64,000 nt of DNA from Comamonadaceae bacterium (GTDB lineage: Bacteria > Pseudomonadota > Gammaproteobacteria > Burkholderiales > Burkholderiaceae_C): positions 425,017 through 489,016 of the forward strand of contig JAIYAR010000009.1 of assembly GCA_027488985.1 (NCBI GenBank), given 5' to 3'. The notes beneath the pieces were generated by a model that was not told the DNA's origin, did not search any database, and saw only the letters and a program-made list of their open reading frames with translations. This document shows, piece by piece, positions 18,783 through 27,332 of this stretch. Numbering within the stretch: the stretch's first letter is position 1; each line of letters begins with the position of its first letter. Made by a program: the position numbers and the translations under genes.

Positions 18783-21299
18783 TCAGCTTGAGGCGCGGCG
18801 CAGGGTTTCGACCACCGGGCGGCGCAGCACATCGCGCAGCCCCCACCAGCCGGCGGCCAGCGCCAGTACGGCGCCTGCCAAAGCGCCTACCAGCGGCACC
18901 CAGAGCTGCACGGTCCAATCGAACTCAAACACAAAGCGCGCCAGCGCCCAGCCAACAACAGCTGCCACGATGGACGCCAGAAAGCCCGCCAGCAAACCCA
19001 CCCCCGCCAACTCGGTACGTTGTACCTGGCGCAGCAGGTTGCTGCCAGCACCCACGGCCCGCATGATGGCGAATTCGCGCGCCCGGTCTTCGCGGGTCGC
19101 GGTGACCGCGGCAAACAGCACGACCAGGCCCGCAGCCAGCGTAAAGCCGAATAGGAATTCCACCGCACGAATCACCTGGTCCAGCACGCGCTGCACCTGG
19201 TTGATGGTGCTGGTCATGTCCACATTGGTGATGTTGGGGAATTGGCGCACAAGGCCGTTGTCAAAGCCCTTGGTCTCAGGCGCTTTGAATGCGCCCATGT
19301 AGGTGCTGGGCACATCTTTGAGCGTACTGACCGGGAACATGACAAAGAAATTGGCCCGCATGGAGCCCCAATCCACCTTGCGGAGAGAAGTAATTTTGGC
19401 TTCGGCTTGCACGCCACCTACGTCAAAACGCATACGGTCGCCGAGCTTCAGATTCAGCGACTTGGCAATCCCCTCTTCCACGCTGATGGCACCGGCCTCT
19501 TCTTCCGCCCATTGGCCGCCCACAATGATGTTGTGCTGCGGGTTCTTGGCGCTGTGAGAGATGTTGAACTCGCGGTCCACCAGGCGCTTGGCGCGGTCTT
19601 CTGTGTAGTCGTCGGGGGACACGGCCTTGTCATTCACCGCCACCAACCGGCCGCGAATCATGGGGTACCAGTCAAACTTGGTCACACCCTTGTCGGTCAA
19701 GGCTTTCTGGAAGGCGTCAGATTGCTCGGGCATCACATTGATAACAAAGCGGTTGGGAGCATCCGGCGGCGTGGCTTTGCGCCAGCTGCTGATCAGGTCG
19801 GTGCGCAAGAGCACCAGCAGCACCAGCGCCAGCAAGCCCACTGACAAAGCGCTCACCTGCACCACGGTGTAGGCGGGGCGGGCAGAAATCTGCCGGGTTG
19901 CCAGCACCAACCAGCGCGGGGCGGTAGTTTCGTTCACGCTCTTGCGCAAGAGCTTCACAGCCACCCAGCTGAGCGAGGCAAACACCAGCACCGCACCGGC
20001 AAAACCGCCCACGGCGATCAGCCCCAGCGTCAGGTCGCTGCTCACTGTGAGCAACAGTGCGGCAAAACCGGCCACGCCGACTGCCAGCACGCCCAAGGAG
20101 GCGGGGCGCAGGTTGCCCACATCGCGGCGGATCACGCGCAGCGCCGGCACCTGGGCCAGCTGCAACACGGGCGGCAAACCAAAGGCCATCAGCAGCGTGA
20201 GGCCCATGCCCACACCCAGCAGCGCAGGCCAGAGTGATGCGGCCGGCAATGCCGCGCTCACCAACCCGGCCAGCAAAGCCACAAACAGGTAGTGCACTGA
20301 AAAGCCCACCGCCACGCCCAACAGACTCGCAAACAAGCCGACCAATGCGAACTCAAACGCATAGGCGCTGGCAATGGTGCGCTGGGATAGACCCAACACG
20401 CGAAGCATGGCGCAGTCGTCGAGATGGTTGGCAGCAAAGGCGCGCGCGGCCAAAGCCACGGCCACGGCGCTGAGCAAAGCGGCCAACAGCGCCACCAGGC
20501 TCAAGAATTTGTTGGCCCGATCCAGCGTCTGGCTCATCTCGGGGCGGCCGCTTTCCAGCGACTCCACCCGCACACCCCGCACACCTTCTTTGACCTGGGC
20601 GTCCGCCCATTGCACATAGGTTTTTACGGCGGCATCCGGCCCGGCCACTGCCATGCGGTAATTGAGGCGGCTGGCGGGCTGGATGAGTCCGGTGGCCGCA
20701 ATGTCCGCCTCATTGAGCATGACGCGGGGCGCGAAGTTCATGAAGCCGCCACCGCGGTCAGGCTCGATCACCAGGATGGCGCCCACCTTGAGTTGCACAT
20801 CGCCCAGCAGAATCGCATCGCCTAACTGAATGCCGATGGCGTCCAGCAGAGCGGCGTCCACCCACGCTTGCCCGGGGGCAGGAATGTCTTTAGTCGGAGT
20901 ATCGGGCGTGTCGGCGGCCGGGCTGATACGCAGTGTGCCCCGAAGGGGATAACCGGCCTCTACGGTTTTGAGCGCCACCAGCTTGGCGGCCCCGCCCTGC
21001 GCGTCACTGGCGCGGGCCATGGTGGGGAAGCCCAGGGTGTGCACCACCTGCAGGCCAAGTGCGCGGGCGCGCTCTTCAAAGGCAACCGGCGGTTTGTTGT
21101 CGCTGGAGATGACGGCATCACCGCCCAGCAGCTGACGTGCATCGCGCTGCAGACCACCCTGCAACCGGTCGGCAAAAAAGCCCACTGCAGTGAGCGCCGC
21201 CACCGCCAAGGTGACCGCCAAGATGAGCAAACGCAGCTCGCCGGAGCGAACATCGCGCCATAGGGTGCGCCAGCCGAGGCGCCAGAATGAGAGGTTCAT
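18783..21299 (-). CDS. FtsX-like ABC transporter permease (YbbP type)
   Basis: 838 residues. An N-terminal membrane helix (LLILAVTLAVAALTAVGFFA) is followed by a large periplasmic MacB-like domain, three helices near residues 260-400, further helices near 400-450 and a second periplasmic domain with a final three-helix FtsX unit (ATREDRAREFAIMRAVGAGS...). Two FtsX domains of this layout match the YbbP family, thought to work with the ATPase YbbA in extracting or exporting lipophilic compounds. No ATPase gene is adjacent on either side in this window, so the partner must be elsewhere or absent. Start ATG 21299 matches the MNLSFWRLGWRTLWRDVRSG opening. Confidence 0.88.
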   Translation of the reverse strand: MNLSFWRLGWRTLWRDVRSGELRLLILAVTLAVAALTAVGFFADRLQGGLQRDARQLLGGDAVISSDNKPPVAFEERARALGLQVVHTLGFPTMARASDAQGGAAKLVALKTVEAGYPLRGTLRISPAADTPDTPTKDIPAPGQAWVDAALLDAIGIQLGDAILLGDVQLKVGAILVIEPDRGGGFMNFAPRVMLNEADIAATGLIQPASRLNYRMAVAGPDAAVKTYVQWADAQVKEGVRGVRVESLESGRPEMSQTLDRANKFLSLVALLAALLSAVAVALAARAFAANHLDDCAMLRVLGLSQRTIASAYAFEFALVGLFASLLGVAVGFSVHYLFVALLAGLVSAALPAASLWPALLGVGMGLTLLMAFGLPPVLQLAQVPALRVIRRDVGNLRPASLGVLAVGVAGFAALLLTVSSDLTLGLIAVGGFAGAVLVFASLSWVAVKLLRKSVNETTAPRWLVLATRQISARPAYTVVQVSALSVGLLALVLLVLLRTDLISSWRKATPPDAPNRFVINVMPEQSDAFQKALTDKGVTKFDWYPMIRGRLVAVNDKAVSPDDYTEDRAKRLVDREFNISHSAKNPQHNIIVGGQWAEEEAGAISVEEGIAKSLNLKLGDRMRFDVGGVQAEAKITSLRKVDWGSMRANFFVMFPVSTLKDVPSTYMGAFKAPETKGFDNGLVRQFPNITNVDMTSTINQVQRVLDQVIRAVEFLFGFTLAAGLVVLFAAVTATREDRAREFAIMRAVGAGSNLLRQVQRTELAGVGLLAGFLASIVAAVVGWALARFVFEFDWTVQLWVPLVGALAGAVLALAAGWWGLRDVLRRPVVETLRRASS

Positions 21300-21699
21300 A
21301 CCTCAACCTTATCAGCTTGGCAAAAGCCACAAACAATGCGGGTGAGGTTTGGACGACGGCGCTTGCGGCTGGGCTCACGGATAGATTGAACTTCCGGATT
21401 GGGCCAGATGCTTTCTTTGGTGACAGTCCGCTTTGGAGCGTTGCGTTCTGCGCCGAAGCTTGTAGAGTTCAGCTCTACCCATTAGCCTGCGTTGGCTGTA
21501 AACCGGTGTGGCGATAAACCATCCGTCTCGTCCAAACTGGGTGTACCGACTCTCTTCGAGAAACGAAAAATTACCGATTTTTGCGAATCAGTGACTGCGA
21601 AATCGTAGTGCTATCGACGACTGCGAATTGATACCCGCCCAGTCATTTGGACGTAAAGGTCCATTGTCACAATTTCGGTTTCCAAAAGAGGTGATGAAT
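21300..21699. other. intergenic stretch, no supported gene
   Basis: About 400 bases between the divergent FtsX and serine-hydrolase genes. Short frames exist (for example 21287-21517) but none has a ribosome site or a recognisable product. The left half may be a decayed coding or repeat sequence. Promoters for both flanking genes should lie here; I cannot point to convincing -35/-10 pairs. Confidence 0.5.
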
Positions 21700-22932
21700 A
21701 TGAACGTCATGCACTCCGTTCCTGCCATGTCTGTTGCTTTCGCTCTTGTATCGGCGCTGGCGCTGGTCAATCCGGTCGCTGCAGAACCAAAAGAACAAAT
21801 TTACGGCAAGGACCAGACTTCTCCCTTCGAGGCGGGTTGGCCAATTCGATCCAATCCGCCAAATCGGCTCGCCGCCTACGATGGTCGCGGACTTCAGGCG
21901 CTCTATGGAAAAAAGGATGTCTGGATGCAGCCGTCCAGCAAGTCCAAACCCTTGCCCCGTGCAGAGGTTAAGTTCGGTTTCCTGAACGATCCGGCCGATC
22001 TACTAAAGAAGCATCCCATCATGGGCATTGTGTTGGGCAAGGAAGGCAAGATAGTTTTTGAAAGGTACCAGTTCGGCACATCGTCGACGTCCCTGTTTGA
22101 CGGTCAGTCGATTCCCAAAGTGTTTACGGCCCTGAGTCTAGGTATAGCGATCGATCAAGGCCATGCAGTCGACCTGAATGCAAAGATGTCCAGCTTGGTG
22201 CCACCACTTCAAGGCTCTCCTATCGGAGAAGCAACGGTACGCCAAACACTGAACATGCAATGCGGTCACGAATTCAAATGGGTTGATGACGGCACTGAGG
22301 GCAGCGCCGGCAAATACGCACAAGTCAGGTTTGCAGCGGCGGACAAGGGCGGACGTGATTTGTACAGCTATTTCAAAGAGCTTCCGCCGAATACACCGGG
22401 ACGTACCTTTGCATACGACCCACACTGTTCAGACGCCATCAGCATGCTGGTGACAGCACGCACCGGAATGCCGCTGCGGCGCTTCTTTGAAGAATCCGTC
22501 TGGAAGAAGTTGGGTACAAGCAGCAAGGCTGCATGGCTTAGCCCGTCACAAAACCCTGCTCTTACCACCGGCGCAAGCGGCTTCTACGCGACGCTGCCAG
22601 ATTACGCACTCCTAGCTAACGCCATGGTGAACAAAGGATTGGTTGACGGACTAGCCGTACTGCCCGCTGGCTGGCTCGACAAGATGCAGGCCGACACCGT
22701 CTCGGTTAGCAGTGACGAGAACGCTAACTTCCCCAAATACGGCTACCAGATGTGGGTCCGCGATGACAAAGAAGGCAACTGGCACGCAGGTTTAGGCAAT
22801 AACGGCCAACGCTTCTACCTGGATCCCATCAACAAGAGTTTCATGGTGATCTTTGCTTTGGATTTTGACCACATCAAAGATTCAGACAAATTCTGGCGGT
22901 GGTTTCGCAAGACCCCGCTTGATAAGTTGTAA
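21700..22932 (+). CDS. secreted serine hydrolase, beta-lactamase/6-aminohexanoate-dimer-hydrolase fold
   Basis: 410 residues from ATG 21700, chosen because AAGAGGTG lies 7 bases upstream and the product then starts with a signal peptide ending near NPVAAEPK. The penicillin-binding-protein/beta-lactamase fold is suggested by SIPK (SxxK nucleophile motif, in DGQSIPKVFTALSLGIAIDQ), a Tyr motif in FAYDPHCSDAISML and a late HAGLGNNGQRF in place of KTG. Such proteins are class C-like esterases or amidases of the periplasm. Base composition is lower in GC than the flanks, as in the rest of this accessory stretch. Substrate unknown. Confidence 0.82.
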   Translation: MNVMHSVPAMSVAFALVSALALVNPVAAEPKEQIYGKDQTSPFEAGWPIRSNPPNRLAAYDGRGLQALYGKKDVWMQPSSKSKPLPRAEVKFGFLNDPADLLKKHPIMGIVLGKEGKIVFERYQFGTSSTSLFDGQSIPKVFTALSLGIAIDQGHAVDLNAKMSSLVPPLQGSPIGEATVRQTLNMQCGHEFKWVDDGTEGSAGKYAQVRFAAADKGGRDLYSYFKELPPNTPGRTFAYDPHCSDAISMLVTARTGMPLRRFFEESVWKKLGTSSKAAWLSPSQNPALTTGASGFYATLPDYALLANAMVNKGLVDGLAVLPAGWLDKMQADTVSVSSDENANFPKYGYQMWVRDDKEGNWHAGLGNNGQRFYLDPINKSFMVIFALDFDHIKDSDKFWRWFRKTPLDKL

Positions 22933-23363
22933 AGCCGTCCGAGAAAGACCTTTCTATTGGTCCCGTTGCCAAGCAGAAGCCAGCTTCGGATGACTGAGAT
23001 CAAAGTTGAAGTCAACCGTACCAGACATCCTGACATTTCAAATCGACCCAATGCTGCTGTAGCTTTTTCAGCCGACTACTCAAAGTGGGAATCTGGATCT
23101 TGGGTTGGCGATCCGGTAGCGGGCCTAGACCACTTACCCATCTTAGGGTGAGCTCTAAGGCGGCTGTACCTGTAGTAGGTGGAGTCAATTCCATTAGGGT
23201 AGTTGCTATCAACGGTCGTTCATGATTAGCCTCAACGTGCTGAAAAACCTCGACCGAGACTGGATGGGAACAGGCCCCCCATAGGTTTGGCCGCAAATAT
23301 CCAATAGTCACAATTCACCATTAGAGTCGGCCCAACACTGGGTACATCCTGTCGGAGAGCTTC
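22933..23363. other. intergenic stretch, no supported gene
   Basis: 430 bases of lower-GC DNA. Minus-strand frames at 23012-23311 and 23232-23465 are open, but they lack recognisable domains and the second overlaps a better supported plus-strand gene. I see no RNA gene or clear terminator. Confidence 0.45.
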
Positions 23364-23846
23364 ATGCCGCGAAATGAACGATTCAGTACCACGAATCACT
23401 CGTCGCAATTCTTCAAACCTCACGGGAGGATTGACTCTCAAGTAGTCGGAGACATCTTTGTTCAAGAAGGCACTGGACCGTTCAACAAAGAAATTTTTTC
23501 CGCTATGCGATCAGTGCATGCATGCGCCAAAGAGCAGTTGCCCTCCGATGGTCCTTGGTATGGGCTGTTCATCTTTAAGAATAGTGCCCTGGCCCCGCAA
23601 GAGATGCTAGACGACTTCTGCGAATACCTCAAAGATCAAAAGCGAATGAACAGGGCTTCTCAGGCTACCGCTCTTGTCCTGTCAGAGAGCGTTGAAGCAG
23701 CAGCTCTGATGAAGCCACTTTACTTACGGGTATGGAGAAAAGCAGGGATACCTTGTGAGGCGTTCACTGGTGAGCAAGAAGCTAGAGCGTGGTTGGAGTC
23801 TCTGTCTTTGGGCTCACGCAACAAAGATAGCTCGCAAGTCGAGTAG
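23364..23846 (+). CDS. hypothetical protein, possible SpoIIAA/STAS-like fold
   Basis: 160 residues. ATG 23364 has GGAG 7 bases upstream. The middle reads GPFNKEIFSAMRSVHACAKE, GPWYGLFIFKNSALAPQEML and the end EAFTGEQEARAWLESL. The alternation of an act of self effort (GPF-KE), a hydrophobic strand after GPW and a final acidic EEA-WL segment resembles small SpoIIAA/STAS-like proteins of gammaproteobacteria, but this is pattern memory rather than a search. No cysteine cluster, signal peptide or membrane helix is seen. It stands alone in the accessory stretch. Confidence 0.55.
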   Translation: MPRNERFSTTNHSSQFFKPHGRIDSQVVGDIFVQEGTGPFNKEIFSAMRSVHACAKEQLPSDGPWYGLFIFKNSALAPQEMLDDFCEYLKDQKRMNRASQATALVLSESVEAAALMKPLYLRVWRKAGIPCEAFTGEQEARAWLESLSLGSRNKDSSQVE

Positions 23847-23910
23847 CTTCAAAACGCAGCTTGACTGATTTCCTCCGATTTAAACTGCCGTCTATATGCG
23901 AGGCGCCAGG

Positions 23911-23942
23911 CTAAAGGCGCCAAAAAATCCACCGGCCTTTAG
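23911..23942. other. short inverted repeat (possible hairpin)
   Basis: CTAAAGGC and GCCTTTAG form 8-bp perfect arms around a 16-base loop, about 65 bases after the preceding stop. A second small inverted pair GGCGCC/GGCGCC overlaps the left arm. No T-run follows, so it is not a standard terminator. Confidence 0.35.
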
Positions 23943-23984
23943 GTCGGGCGGACTGATGAAGCAAGTTCGCCTAGATAGTGAGAG

Positions 23985-24185
23985 TCACGGCTTCACTTGC
24001 CTGCGGTGATCACCGGTGGTTCTGGATTGGAATGAGCGAGGCACAGGACGGCTGGGTGTGTGGAACTCAACCGACTCCAATACATCAAGTTCACTACGTA
24101 GATGCCGAACGTGGACATCTTTGCTGCCGTATCGATCAAGTAACTCACGATAAACACGCTCGAAATTGTTTACCTTTTTTGACAT
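23985..24185 (-). CDS. small hypothetical protein (66 aa)
   Basis: From ATG 24185 the product begins MSKKVNNFERVYRELLDRYG and continues SKDVHVRHLRSELDVLES before a basic tail. AAAGGA lies 6 bases upstream of this start on the minus strand, a good ribosome site, so the shorter start is preferred over 24236. The first 40 residues look like two amphipathic helices; the last 25 residues (RPVPRSFQSRTTGDHRRQ) look disordered. No family recognised. It could also be the N-terminal remnant of a longer gene. Confidence 0.45.
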   Translation of the reverse strand: MSKKVNNFERVYRELLDRYGSKDVHVRHLRSELDVLESVEFHTPSRPVPRSFQSRTTGDHRRQVKP

Positions 24186-24695
24186 TGCGATCCTTTGGAT
24201 GAGCTTGTGACCTGTAGATCCACAGCATGAACTCAACTCAATCTCTCACATTGCCCTAGAGCAATCAACACGGTTTGATTCACGATGGAGTGTCATAAAT
24301 CTATCACTGATTAGAAATAATGACGCGGTCATTTTTCTATTGGTTTTTGGGCTTGAATTGAATCATCCGAGGCTCGAAAAGCCGATAGGAGTTCCAGTTG
24401 AATCGGGGACTGATATCAAAGGCTTGTTTTCTCCTTCCTAGGAGTAGCCTTATTGAAAGCATGTCTTGCAGATAGGTCATATAGACCCACTCGTGCACTC
24501 CGGTTTATCCGATCATTTGTTCTGGGATTTGCAAACCACCTTTCGTTGACCTACCAGTGTTTGATTGTGGTATCTGACCCAACAGGGCCACTTGCAGTCT
24601 TCCACAAATGGCCTGTAACTGGAAGCCAAAGTTAATTTTTGCTGCCGGCCAGTTCAAGGTACTTACACCTCCGCCTGTCGGTAGACAGCAAGCAA
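24186..24695. other. intergenic stretch, nothing recognised
   Basis: 510 bases of AT-richer DNA between the small ORF and the EF-hand gene. A plus-strand frame of 60 codons (24453-24635) has no ribosome site and no recognisable content. I see no RNA gene, repeat or clear terminator. Confidence 0.45.
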
Positions 24696-25013
24696 CTACT
24701 GTTGTGCTTGTGCCAAGATTTCTTCTTTGGTCACGACCCCATCCCCGTTCGCATCCGCCCTCTTAAAGGCCTTGGTATACACCCCAAGCCGGCGGACGCT
24801 GGAGGCTTGTCCTAGGTTGTGATCCGCATTGAGACTGATGAAGGTCCTGAACTCGGCCTGATTCAATTTCTCATTCTTGTCGACATCAGCCGACTGGAAA
24901 TTTTTCTGAGCCTGCGCGCGCATAGGGTTGTCATCGGCTGCTGCGGGTGGGGTTAGCACGACAAGAGCCAAAGCGGTGACGACCAATGGTGTGATCCTGG
25001 AAGTATTTCGCAT
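24696..25013 (-). CDS. secreted EF-hand calcium-binding protein
   Basis: 105 residues from ATG 25013 (MRNTSRITPLVVTALALVVL); GGAG lies about 8 bases upstream. The frame is open to 25133 but that region overlaps transposase remnant sequence. A signal peptide ends near PPAAADDN. Two EF-hands follow: a degenerate one, SADVDKNEKLNQAEFRTF, and a canonical loop, DANGDGVVTKEE, with Asp/Asn at 1, 3, 5 and Glu at 12. Such small periplasmic EF-hand proteins are common in betaproteobacteria and have no settled role beyond calcium binding. Its promoter region appears cut or displaced by the IS3 remnant. Confidence 0.82.
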   Translation of the reverse strand: MRNTSRITPLVVTALALVVLTPPAAADDNPMRAQAQKNFQSADVDKNEKLNQAEFRTFISLNADHNLGQASSVRRLGVYTKAFKRADANGDGVVTKEEILAQAQQ

Positions 25014-25042
25014 GGTTAAGCACTCCGATTCATGATTAAAGA

Positions 25043-25440
25043 TTGGTGGATGCGTTGGAGCAAGCGCTGAATGACTGACCGCCCACCCGAACATGCCTAC
25101 GCCCTGATTCAACACAGCGACAGGGGCTAGCAATACGTGTCTGTCTGGTACAGCGAGCTGCCGGCCGAAGCAGGTATCGAACGGTTATTGGGCAGCCGAG
25201 GCAATAGCTATGACAACGCACTGGCTGAAACGATTAACGGCTTGTACAAGGCCGAATTGATTCACCGCCGTGCACCCTGGCAGACCAAGGAATCCTTAGA
25301 ACTTGACGCGATGGAATGGGTGTCATGGTTCAACCACCACAGGCTGCTTTAACCGATTGGACATATTCCTTCAGCGGAAGCTAAAGACTACTCTTGGTGA
25401 TTTGTCCGTCAAACTACCAATGCGGAATAACTTAAACCAA
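25043..25440 (+). pseudogene. IS3-family transposase remnant (integrase core C-terminus)
   Basis: The pieces read LVDALEQALND, then (after a frame change) AYALIQHSDRG, an in-frame TAG, QYVSVWYSELPAEAGIE, GSRGNSYDNALAETINGLYK and WVSWFNHHRLL, a TAA, then PIGHIPSAEAKDYSW. This is the end of an IS3-group DDE transposase, with the final catalytic Glu in NALAETINGLY. At least two internal stops and a frameshift make it inactive. No clear terminal inverted repeats or target duplication were found. It shows past transposition next to the EF-hand gene. Confidence 0.88.
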
Positions 25441-25491
25441 CTGGCACCCTGATCCCTGAGCGATTCAATGCGATTGGAGTTTTGAGTCGAA

Positions 25492-26382
25492 TTAAGCTGT
25501 CTCCGACTTGGACTGCTGGGCGCGTAACGCTTCGGTAGTGAGGCTTTTGCCGTCTGGTGACCATCCTGGGGGCATGACCAGCAACGCCAAAGCAGAGAAA
25601 GGGTTAGGTGCTTGGCGCATGTCTCGATATAGGTCAGACCATTGCGAGAACTCCATGGTGAGCACGTTACGAGTGCGCATGGGCTTTACAAGGCCATAAA
25701 CGCAGGGCTCTTCGACTCGCTCAGCGCGATAGGTCCCAAACAAACGGTCAAAAATGATAAGGACGCCGCCATAGTTGGCATCGAGGTAGTCTAGGTTGGA
25801 TGCGTGGTGCACTCGATGCGCAGAAGGCGTATTCAGTATCAACTCCAGCCAGCCCAGCTTCGGGATCAATGTCGTGTGGAGCCAGAACTGGTAGAGAAGA
25901 TTGAGCGAGAGTGCTGTAAGGACCACCTTTGGATCGAAGCCCAGGAATACCAACGGTGTGTAAAACAAAGTTGTTCCTGAGAGCTTGTTTGTCCACCCCA
26001 GTCGAAAAGAGGTTGACAGTGTCAGTTGATTAGGGGAATGGTGCACCGCATGCGTTGCCCAAAAGAAACGAACACGGTGAGAGACACGGTGATACCAATA
26101 GTAGAAAAACTCAAGCCCCAGAAACAGCATGATGAAAGCTGCGAAGCCGCTGAGCTCAATGGTGAAAAGTCTGTGATCCCAGACCCAAGCAAAAACTGGA
26201 GTCGCGATGCCAATCGGCAAAAGGGCCAGCAATCTACGCCCGGCCATATCTGCCACTGACAGCCAAGCCTCTGACCAGTCGAACGAGCCAGGTTTGCGGT
26301 GTTGCAGCACCAAAGCCTCTGCCAATGCAATGCAAAGGACAGCAACTGTTGCGATTATTTGAATCCAAACGATTTGGGACAT
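25492..26382 (-). CDS. fatty acid hydroxylase/sterol desaturase superfamily membrane protein
   Basis: 296 residues, with hydrophobic helices near residues 5-25, 50-70, 80-98 and 145-170. The eight-His di-iron pattern of the superfamily is present: YWYHRVSHRVRFFWATH (HxxxH), AVHHSPN (HxxHH) and SAHRVHHASNLDYLDANYGG with the third cluster. Members hydroxylate or desaturate lipids at the membrane with O2 and two iron ions. Start ATG 26382. It stands alone between the IS remnant and a two-component system. Substrate not readable. Confidence 0.88.
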   Translation of the reverse strand: MSQIVWIQIIATVAVLCIALAEALVLQHRKPGSFDWSEAWLSVADMAGRRLLALLPIGIATPVFAWVWDHRLFTIELSGFAAFIMLFLGLEFFYYWYHRVSHRVRFFWATHAVHHSPNQLTLSTSFRLGWTNKLSGTTLFYTPLVFLGFDPKVVLTALSLNLLYQFWLHTTLIPKLGWLELILNTPSAHRVHHASNLDYLDANYGGVLIIFDRLFGTYRAERVEEPCVYGLVKPMRTRNVLTMEFSQWSDLYRDMRQAPNPFSALALLVMPPGWSPDGKSLTTEALRAQQSKSETA

Positions 26383-26603
26383 GTTTTAGATAGTGTCTCT
26401 ATAGCCAAGAGTAGGTGCTGGTGATCGGAACCTGAGCAAGTTGGGCTCCAGTCAATACGGTGATAGATCAGATAAATCTGACGGGTATTGAACCAAGCTT
26501 TGCAGCGGCGTGCGCTGACAAAGCACTACGAAATACTACAGCGCTGTAACATTCGCAGCTAGACCGGTTTGTATTCATAGACTACGACCCTAAACTACCC
26601 GCT

Positions 26604-27320
26604 ATGACGGTTATGCAACCCCTGATCCTGATAGTGGACGATGACGCAGAGTTGTCCACCATGCTAGTGGAGTTGTTAGAACGAGAAGGCTGGTCCACCT
26701 TCACCGTACTGACCGCAGGCGACGGTGAACGTGCCGTGGTGGCGCGCCAACCGGACCTCGTCCTGCTCGACGCGATGCTGCCTGACGGCAATGGTTTCGA
26801 TCTCGCGCGGCGTTGGCGTGTGGCACATCCTGCTCTTGGCCTAGTAATGCTCACCGCGCGCGGCGACCCGATGGATCGTGTGCTTGGCCTAGAGATCGGC
26901 GCTGACGATTACTTATCCAAGCCCTTTGAGCCGCGCGAATTGGTGGCGCGCGTACGTGCGCTCCTACGCCGTGCGGCGCCGCACCGCGCAGACTACGCTG
27001 TGCTGCGTTTTGCAGGACTGTCCATCGATATCCTCAAGCGCGAAGTTGCCGCCAGCGGTGGCGTGTTGGCACTCACCAGCGTCGAATTCAAGTTGCTTCT
27101 TGCACTGGCCAAGCAGCCTGGCACACCCATGTCACGCGAGGCACTCTCCGAGGCGGTACAAGCAGGTGGCTACCAGCCTCAGGAGCGAACGGTGGACGTG
27201 CAGATCGCACGGCTTCGACGCAAACTGCGCGACGCGAGTCCAGGCGCCGAATGGATTGATACCGTGCGCGGCGAGGGTTATGTTTTTGTACCGCGCGGCG
27301 GCGGTACTATGGTCAGATAA
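26604..27320 (+). CDS. OmpR/CpxR-type response regulator
   Basis: 238 residues. The receiver domain has the acidic pair in LILIVDDDAELS, the phospho-acceptor Asp56 in PDLVLLDAMLPDGNGF, Thr in VMLTARG and the Lys in ADDYLSKPFEPRELVARV. A winged-helix DNA-binding domain follows (ALTSVEFKLLLALAKQPGTP, RTVDVQIARLRRKL, VRGEGYVFV). The cognate kinase gene starts 12 bp downstream, so the pair is one unit. The sequence resembles CpxR, but no targets are visible; the nearest genes are the fatty-acid-hydroxylase gene on the other strand. Confidence 0.93.
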   Translation: MTVMQPLILIVDDDAELSTMLVELLEREGWSTFTVLTAGDGERAVVARQPDLVLLDAMLPDGNGFDLARRWRVAHPALGLVMLTARGDPMDRVLGLEIGADDYLSKPFEPRELVARVRALLRRAAPHRADYAVLRFAGLSIDILKREVAASGGVLALTSVEFKLLLALAKQPGTPMSREALSEAVQAGGYQPQERTVDVQIARLRRKLRDASPGAEWIDTVRGEGYVFVPRGGGTMVR

Positions 27321-27332
27321 CGCATTCGCCCG

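Noticed and set aside
23897-23930. GGCGCC repeats followed by an A-run as terminator
   Set aside because: The A-run is on the wrong side for either neighbouring gene's transcription to be terminated in the usual way.
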